Shown in pieces: positions 59,573 to 64,000 of a DNA stretch of 64,000 bases (its first letter is position 1; each line of letters starts with the position of its first letter). Both the position numbers and the translations under genes were made by a program. Source of the DNA: Streptomyces sp. NBS 14/10. Its GTDB lineage: Bacteria > Actinomycetota > Actinomycetes > Streptomycetales > Streptomycetaceae. Below the pieces are notes generated by a model that was not told the DNA's origin, did no database searches, and worked only from the letters and a program-made list of their open reading frames with translations. The stretch is from assembly GCF_002224125.1 (NCBI RefSeq), contig NZ_NCSM01000014.1:116779-180778 (forward strand). The letters run 5' to 3'.

Positions 59573-60142
59573 TCACTCCTCGCGCAGGGCGTCCCGCGCC
59601 GCGTCGACGAAGTCCGTGAGGGCGGCCCAGAACGGGCGGTAGGCGGCCTCGAAGCGGCGTACGGCATCGGGGTCGGCGGGGGCGTCGGAGCGCATGTCCC
59701 GCAGGGCCCGGTGGAAGGGGCCGGTCGCGTTCTGCAGGGCGTTCGCCGCCGTGGCCGCGGCGGGCGGTCCCTCCAGCTCGACGACGCGCACGCGCCGACG
59801 CAGCTTCCCGTACTGGTCGAGCTCCCGCTCGACCAGCTCTGCGAGGGCGGCGGCCCGGCGCTCGGCGTCGGCGGTGCGCTGGGCGGCGGACACCTCCCAG
59901 TACACCTCGACGTTCTGGTGGGCGTGTTCGATCAGATCGAGGTACGCGGTGCGCCTGCTCTCGCGCCGCCGCTCCGACTGCTGGGCCCGTGCCGCGGTGT
60001 CCGCCTGGATCCGGGCGGCCCGGGTGTTGCCCCGGCTGGTGACCCAGCTGGCCAGGACGGCGGTGCCGCCGGTGAGGGCGGCGATCCAGAACGTGCTGTC
60101 GGCCACGGTGCGAAGCTCCCCGTTCGTCATGTCATTCGTCAT
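59573..60142 (-). CDS. Hypothetical membrane-anchored protein
   Basis: 189 aa. One TM helix near the N-terminus (STFWIAALTGGTAVLASWVTSRG, about 16-38), then a long charged helical region with coiled-coil character (ARIQADTAARAQQSERRRESRRTAYLDLIEHAHQNVEVYWE ... AERRAAALAELVERELDQYGKLRRRVRVVEL). No known domain. Two start codons are possible (60142 or 60130). It diverges from the AAA ATPase gene with a 99-bp gap. Confidence 0.75.
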   Translation of the reverse strand: MTNDMTNGELRTVADSTFWIAALTGGTAVLASWVTSRGNTRAARIQADTAARAQQSERRRESRRTAYLDLIEHAHQNVEVYWEVSAAQRTADAERRAAALAELVERELDQYGKLRRRVRVVELEGPPAAATAANALQNATGPFHRALRDMRSDAPADPDAVRRFEAAYRPFWAALTDFVDAARDALREE

Positions 60143-60241
60143 GTCAGGCGGGCGGTCGCCATCGCCCGATCGTAGGAAGATTAGGAAGATACGTAAGACG
60201 GAACGGTTCGGCGGTGCGGCGCGGGAGATACGTTCCCGGGC

Positions 60242-61411
60242 ATGAGCGCATCCGGACTGCGGCCGGTCGTCACGGAGTTGAGGCTGTCGGCCTTCAAGAC
60301 GCACTGCCGCGCGGCCTTTCCCCTGGGGCCGCTGACCTTGTTCGCCGGGCCGAGCGGAAGCGGTAAGTCCGGTGTGTTGGAGGCGTACGCGGCGCTCGCG
60401 CGCCTGGCGGGTGGCCAGCGGCTGGAGGAGGTCTTCCGCGACCCCGCCGGGTACATCCCGCGGCGCGCCCGGCCGGACGGGCAGGGGCGGCGCGGCTTCC
60501 GGATCGGCTGCACGGTGGACGGCCCGGTCGGGCCGGTGCGGCTGGATGTGGCCGTGCAGGCGGAGCCCGAGCTGCGGATCGTGGGCGAGCGGATGACGGG
60601 CGCGGGGGAGACCCTGCTGGAGACGGCGCTGCGCGACCCGGGGCGGCGCCGGGTGCAGGCCGCCTGGCATACGGCGGGGGCGGTCGCGGTCACCCGCGCC
60701 CCGCTGCCCGACGACCGGCTGGCCACCGCGCTGCTGCCGCTGCGGGTGGCGGGCAAGACCGAGGGGCAGCGGCTCGCGCTGGCCGCCGCCGAGCAGGTCG
60801 TCGTCGCGCTGCGGTCCGTCTTCGTCTGCGATCCGCGTCCGGAGCGGATGCGGGCACCGGCGCCGCCGCGGGACGGGCGGCTGCGCGGCGGCTGCGAGAA
60901 CCTGGCGGCGGTGCTGCGGCGCACCAGCCGGGAGTGCGGCTCCCGGCATGCGGCGCTGGTCGCGGCGGTGCGGGCGGGGTGCACCGGGCCGGTGGAGGAC
61001 CTGGTCACGGAGGGGCCGGCGGGCGGGGTGGTGCGGGCCCTGCTGGCGCAGGGGGAGCTGGGGGCGATGCCCGTCGAACGGCTGGGAGACGGGGAGCTGC
61101 GCTATATCGCGCTCGCGCTGGTGCTGCTCACCGGGCCGGGGGTGCTGGAGATGGACCCGGCGGCGGATGTGCTCTCGGCGCGGCAGGTGCTGACAGTGCT
61201 GGCCGACGGGTTCGACCGGTGCCTGGACCGGCGGCAGGCGCGGGCGCTGCTGAGGGTCGCGGCGCGGATGTGCGCACGGGGGCACATCCGGCTGGTGGGG
61301 ACGGTGGCGGAGCCGCCGGTGGCGGATCTGCCGGGTGCGGAGGAGGCGGCTGGGGCGACAGTGGTACACCTGGGGTGTGAGCGAGGCACGAGAGTACCGA
61401 CAGCCCGGTGA
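60242..61411 (+). CDS. AAA/SMC-like ATPase
   Basis: 389 aa. [46 protein letters not shown] is an SMC/RecF-like ABC-ATPase head with Walker A at 36-43; LGDGELRYIALALVLLTGPGVLEMDPAADVLSARQ holds a signature-like motif and Walker B. The usual coiled-coil insertion is very short, so it resembles the OLD/RecF-like AAA group. Function unknown; DNA repair or defence are possible but not shown. Its end overlaps the next gene by 35 bp. Confidence 0.8.
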   Translation: MSASGLRPVVTELRLSAFKTHCRAAFPLGPLTLFAGPSGSGKSGVLEAYAALARLAGGQRLEEVFRDPAGYIPRRARPDGQGRRGFRIGCTVDGPVGPVRLDVAVQAEPELRIVGERMTGAGETLLETALRDPGRRRVQAAWHTAGAVAVTRAPLPDDRLATALLPLRVAGKTEGQRLALAAAEQVVVALRSVFVCDPRPERMRAPAPPRDGRLRGGCENLAAVLRRTSRECGSRHAALVAAVRAGCTGPVEDLVTEGPAGGVVRALLAQGELGAMPVERLGDGELRYIALALVLLTGPGVLEMDPAADVLSARQVLTVLADGFDRCLDRRQARALLRVAARMCARGHIRLVGTVAEPPVADLPGAEEAAGATVVHLGCERGTRVPTAR

Positions 61412-61853
61412 GTCACAGGCCGGGGAGTCGCAGGTCGAGGGGTCGCAGGTCGAGGGGGCACAGCCCGGTGAGTCGGCGGTCGGGGGGTCGCAGGCTGAGG
61501 GGTCGCAGACTGAGGGATCGCAGGCCGAGGGGCGGGATGTGCGGGCGCTGCAGGCTCGGCTGGCCGCGTTCGCGGCGGCGCGCGACTGGCAGCCGTACCA
61601 CACGCCCAAGAACCTGGCCACGGCGCTGAGCGTCGAGGCGTCGGAGCTGGTGGAGATCTTCCAGTGGCTGACGCCCGAGGAGTCGGCGCGGGTGATGGAG
61701 GAGTCGGGGAGCGCGGCGCGGGTCGAGGACGAGGTCGCCGACGTACTGGCGTATCTGCTCCAGTTCTGCGAGGTGTTGGGGATCGACGCGCTGGCGGCTC
61801 TCGCGGCCAAGATCGACCGCAATGAGGTCCGTTTTCCGGCCACCAGGCGTTAG
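61377..61853 (+). CDS. MazG-like nucleotide pyrophosphohydrolase with repeat N-terminus
   Basis: 158 aa. The C-terminal 100 residues are a MazG/RS21-C6-type domain: LAAFAAARDWQPYHTPKNLATALSVEASELVEIFQWLTPEE with ExxE and EDEVADVLAYLL with ExxD, the Mg2+ ligands for cleaving (d)NTPs such as dCTP. The first 50 residues are a run of GES/EGSQ repeats (GESQAGESQVEGSQVEG ... EGSQTEGSQAEG) not found in the family; a later start would skip them, but GTG 61377 is the only one with context. It overlaps the ATPase gene. Confidence 0.82.
   Translation: MSEAREYRQPGESQAGESQVEGSQVEGAQPGESAVGGSQAEGSQTEGSQAEGRDVRALQARLAAFAAARDWQPYHTPKNLATALSVEASELVEIFQWLTPEESARVMEESGSAARVEDEVADVLAYLLQFCEVLGIDALAALAAKIDRNEVRFPATRR
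61410..61532 (+). repeat. Short tandem repeats inside the MazG-like gene
   Basis: About eight loosely repeated 15-bp units of the form (G/C)(A/T)GAGGGGTCGCAGG encode the GESQ/EGSQ tract. The repeats are imperfect and in frame. Confidence 0.7.
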
Positions 61854-61888
61854 GGATCTTTGTTTCGTCACTCTCTGTAGTGAAAAAG

Positions 61889-61915
61889 TTATCCACAACG
61901 CAACTGTTGTCAACA
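61889..61915. promoter_or_regulatory. Two DnaA-box-like sites
   Basis: TTATCCACA (61889-61897) is a perfect E. coli-type DnaA box, and TTGTCAACA (61907-61915) is one base from the Streptomyces consensus TTGTCCACA. They lie 18 bp apart in a low-GC gap before the DUF6099 gene. The imperfect repeats TCACTCT(N2)GTAGTG at about 61869 and 61956 flank them. Confidence 0.5.
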
Positions 61916-62012
61916 GATTCCTGAATTCCCCTAGCTTTTCTGCCTGTTAGTCATCACTCTGGGTAGTGGAGGAGTGACGGGTGTGGGAAGTCCGTTGAGA
62001 GGGGATCGGGGC

Positions 62013-62486
62013 ATGGACGCGATGCGGCTGATCGGTGTCACGCGGCACGCTCTGGCGCAGGCCGGGACCGTGCATGACATCGTGGCCGAGGCTTGGCAGA
62101 TACAGGCCCTCGCGGAAGCGATCGGTGGCCACTTTGTCGTGAGCGGTCCGGCGGCCGCGCGCGCGGAGGCGCGCGGCCTGTGCGAGGCGGGAAGCAGGGC
62201 GCGCGGCGCCCTGTTCCACCCCGCGTTGCATCACCCCGCCTTGCACAGCGGGGGCTTACGGGCCGCCCAGCTGTCCGAGGTGAGGGATCCGAGGGAGGTG
62301 TTGCTGGCCCTCGGCGATCTGCTCGCGGAGGCGGGTTTCGCGCTGGTCGGCGTCGCCTCCAACACAGACGAGGAGGCACTGTACTGGCAGTGCGTCGAGG
62401 CGATCGACGCGGCGGACGAGGCGAGGGACCGGGTGCACGGGATGCTCAGGCACATGACGGTGCTGGAGTGGGGTGGCGCGGCATGA
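62013..62486 (+). CDS. DUF6099 family protein (probable)
   Basis: 157 aa, all helical: MRLIGVTRHALAQAGTVHDIVAEAWQIQALAEAIGGHFVVSGPAAARAEARGLCEAGSRARGALFHPALHHPALHSGG ... LALGDLLAEAGFALVGVASNTDEEALYWQCVEAIDAADEARDRV. It resembles a Streptomyces-specific family I recall as DUF6099; function unknown. ATG 62013 follows GAGAGGGGATCGGGG. The upstream gap carries two DnaA-box-like sites. Confidence 0.75.
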   Translation: MDAMRLIGVTRHALAQAGTVHDIVAEAWQIQALAEAIGGHFVVSGPAAARAEARGLCEAGSRARGALFHPALHHPALHSGGLRAAQLSEVRDPREVLLALGDLLAEAGFALVGVASNTDEEALYWQCVEAIDAADEARDRVHGMLRHMTVLEWGGAA

Positions 62487-62504
62487 CAGTGCAGGATGGG
62501 ATCC

Positions 62505-63428
62505 ATGGATCTGCGAATCTTCACCGAGCCCCAGCAGGGGGCGAGCTACGACACCCTGCTCTCCGTCGCCAAGGCCACCGAGGATCTTGGATTCGACGCG
62601 TTCTTCCGCTCCGACCATTACATGAAGATGGGAGACGTCGACGGGCTGCCCGGCCCCACCGACGCGTGGATCACCCTGGCCGGGATCGCCCGCGAGACCC
62701 GGCGGATCCGGCTCGGCACGCTGATGACGGCCGCGACCTTCCGGCTGCCGGGCGTGCTCGCGATCCAGGTCGCGCAGGTGGACCAGATGTCCGGTGGCCG
62801 TGTGGAGCTGGGCCTGGGCGCGGGCTGGTACGAGGAGGAGCACCGGGCGTACGGCATCCCCTTCCCGGCGGAGAAGTTCGCCAGGCTGGAGGAGCAGCTG
62901 GCCATCGTCACCGGTCTGTGGCGCACGCCGGTCGGCGAGACCTTCGGATACGAGGGGACGCACTACCAGCTCGCCGACTCGCCCGCGCTCCCCAAGCCCG
63001 CGCAGGACCGGGTGCCCGTGCTGATCGGCGGCCACGGCAAGACCCGCACCCCCCGTCTCGCGGCGCAGTACGCGGACGAGTTCAATATGCCGTTCGCGTC
63101 GGCCGAGGACAGTGAGCGGCAGTTCGGACGGGTCCGGGCGGCGGCCGAGGCCGCGGGCCGCAAGGGCGACGACCTGGTGTACTCCAACGCGCTGGTGGTC
63201 TGCGTGGGCAAGGACGACGCCGAGGTCGCCCGGCGGGCCGATGCCATCGGACGCAAGGTGGACGAGCTGAAGGAGAACGGTCTGGCGGGCTCGCCGGCCG
63301 AGGTTGTCGACAAGATCGGCAAGTATGCGCAGGCCGGCTCGTCGCGGATCTATCTCCAGATTCTGGACCTCGACGACCTCGATCACCTGGAGCTGATTTC
63401 CTCGCAGGTCCAGGCCCAGCTGGGCTGA
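62505..63428 (+). CDS. LLM-class F420-dependent oxidoreductase
   Basis: 307 aa. DLRIFTEPQQGASYDTLLSVAKATEDLGFDAFFRSDHYMKMGD, TRRIRLGTLMTAATFRLPGVLAIQVAQVDQMSGGRVELGLGAGWYEEEHRAYGIPFP and VPVLIGGHGKTRTPRLAAQYADEFN are the luciferase-like TIM barrel of the actinobacterial F420-dependent branch. It would use F420 to reduce or oxidise an unknown substrate. ATG 62505 with AGGATGGG upstream; 18 bp after the DUF6099 gene, so probably one operon. Confidence 0.9.
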   Translation: MDLRIFTEPQQGASYDTLLSVAKATEDLGFDAFFRSDHYMKMGDVDGLPGPTDAWITLAGIARETRRIRLGTLMTAATFRLPGVLAIQVAQVDQMSGGRVELGLGAGWYEEEHRAYGIPFPAEKFARLEEQLAIVTGLWRTPVGETFGYEGTHYQLADSPALPKPAQDRVPVLIGGHGKTRTPRLAAQYADEFNMPFASAEDSERQFGRVRAAAEAAGRKGDDLVYSNALVVCVGKDDAEVARRADAIGRKVDELKENGLAGSPAEVVDKIGKYAQAGSSRIYLQILDLDDLDHLELISSQVQAQLG

Positions 63429-63487
63429 ACCCCACGCACCACCGCATGACTGCACCACCGCACCACCCTGAGCAAGGAGCACCCGTG

Positions 63488-64000
63488 ATGTCTGCCCGCC
63501 GTACGCCACTGGCCGCCGCCCTGGAGCGCGGGCCGCTCGTCCTCGACGGCGGGCTGTCCAACCAGCTGGAGGCGCAGGGCTGCGATCTCTCCGATGAGCT
63601 GTGGTCGGCCCGGCTGCTGGCCGATGACCCGCGGCAGATCGAGGAGGCCCATGCGGCGTATGCGCGGGCGGGCGCACGGGTGCTGATCACCAGCAGCTAT
63701 CAGGCGACCTACGAGGGCTTCGCCCGTCGGGGCGTGCTGGAGAAGGAGGCCACGGCGCTGCTGGAGCGCAGCGTGGAGCTGGCGCGCCGGGCGGCCGAGG
63801 GCGCGGGCGGCACCGCCGACCGGCCGGTGTGGGTGGCCGCCTCCGTCGGTCCGTACGGGGCGATGCTGGCGGACGGCAGCGAGTACCGCGGGCGCTATGG
63901 GCTGAGCGTCGGCGAGTTGGAGCGGTTCCACCGGCCGCGGATCGAGGCACTGGCCGCGGCCGGACCCGATGTGCTCGCGCTGGAGACGGTGCCGGACGCC
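63488..64000 (+). CDS. mmuM: Homocysteine S-methyltransferase, N-terminal part (runs off the window)
   Basis: 171 residues visible. PLVLDGGLSNQLEAQGCDLSDELWSARLLADDPRQIEEAHAAYARAGARVLITSSYQATYEGFARRGV and VWVAASVGPYGAMLADGSEYRGRYG match the MmuM/YagD family, which methylates homocysteine with S-methylmethionine or SAM. The zinc-binding Cys residues lie in the C-terminal part beyond the window. ATG 63488 follows AAGGAGCACCC; a GTG 3 bases upstream is possible. Confidence 0.9.
   Translation, partial: MSARRTPLAAALERGPLVLDGGLSNQLEAQGCDLSDELWSARLLADDPRQIEEAHAAYARAGARVLITSSYQATYEGFARRGVLEKEATALLERSVELARRAAEGAGGTADRPVWVAASVGPYGAMLADGSEYRGRYGLSVGELERFHRPRIEALAAAGPDVLALETVPDA

Noticed and set aside
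59573..61843. 756-codon minus-strand frame that extends the 189-aa hypothetical gene
   Set aside because: The part upstream of 60142 is the shadow of the AAA ATPase and MazG-like genes; only the last 189 codons look like a natural protein.
61889..61915. Replication origin
   Set aside because: Only two DnaA-like boxes and no dnaA, dnaN or AT-rich unwinding region; Streptomyces oriC has many boxes.

Overview
The window is a high-GC actinomycete chromosome segment, almost certainly Streptomyces. Codon use is strongly G/C at third positions, GTG starts and 4-bp ATGA/GTGA gene overlaps are common, and the markers are typical of the genus: a CutRS two-component system, a conservon with a cytochrome P450, a DUF397/DUF5753 pair, DUF3093, DUF3159, DUF3710, DUF4193 and probably DUF6099. 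No rRNA, tRNA or CRISPR array was seen.
Region 1 (1-25.6 kb) is conserved core. In order it holds a partial MFS transporter, ferrochelatase, an inositol-monophosphatase-family enzyme, CutR/CutS, DUF4193, DUF3093, a thioesterase, dUTPase, DUF3710, KdpD/KdpE, an OB-fold protein, DUF3159, two TrkA-type K+ regulatory proteins, a KimA/YdaO-like K+ importer and a TRAM-domain RNA methyltransferase. From memory this follows the mycobacterial Rv2701c-Rv2689c gene order, with Streptomyces insertions: CutRS, a secreted protein made of two near-identical domains, an orphan KdpDE, and a conservon (17.6-22.0 kb) that separates the TrkA pair from the KimA-like importer. The theme is potassium homeostasis and signalling.
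Region 2 (25.6-44.3 kb) is accessory DNA, rich in redox enzymes, regulators and decayed genes. It holds a TetR gene with paired operators and a coenzyme-binding oxidoreductase, a monooxygenase stub, a proteobacterial-type RarA, two coupled MmcQ/YjbR genes, an AraC regulator facing an esterase/quinone-oxidoreductase pair, and a Tn3 transposase remnant. Next is a self-contained TetR regulon (34.2-39.5 kb). Copies of the palindrome AAACCGATCGGTTT lie at the same place in four promoters and once more in front of a fifth gene. They control an NmrA-like gene with an in-frame stop, a DUF3533 membrane protein, the TetR gene and two SDR genes, one of them internally deleted. This regulon is the most distinctive feature I found. 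The region ends with an epoxide hydrolase, a second NmrA protein and a 2-kb patch (42-44 kb) where four consecutive small genes all carry indels.
Region 3 (44.3-52.4 kb) is a molybdenum module: a nitrate-reductase-like molybdopterin oxidoreductase fused to a CysJ-type flavoprotein, the modABC molybdate transporter, a molybdopterin-domain pseudogene and a helix-turn-helix/Mop regulator.
Region 4 (52.4-58.7 kb) is a MocR-type regulator divergent from a five-gene operon: a binding-protein-fold enzyme without a signal peptide, a nitrilase-family amidohydrolase and a polar amino-acid ABC transporter. Region 5 (58.7-64 kb) is core-like: a secreted SH3b protein, an AAA ATPase, a MazG-like pyrophosphohydrolase, a probable DUF6099 protein, an F420-dependent LLM oxidoreductase and the start of homocysteine S-methyltransferase.
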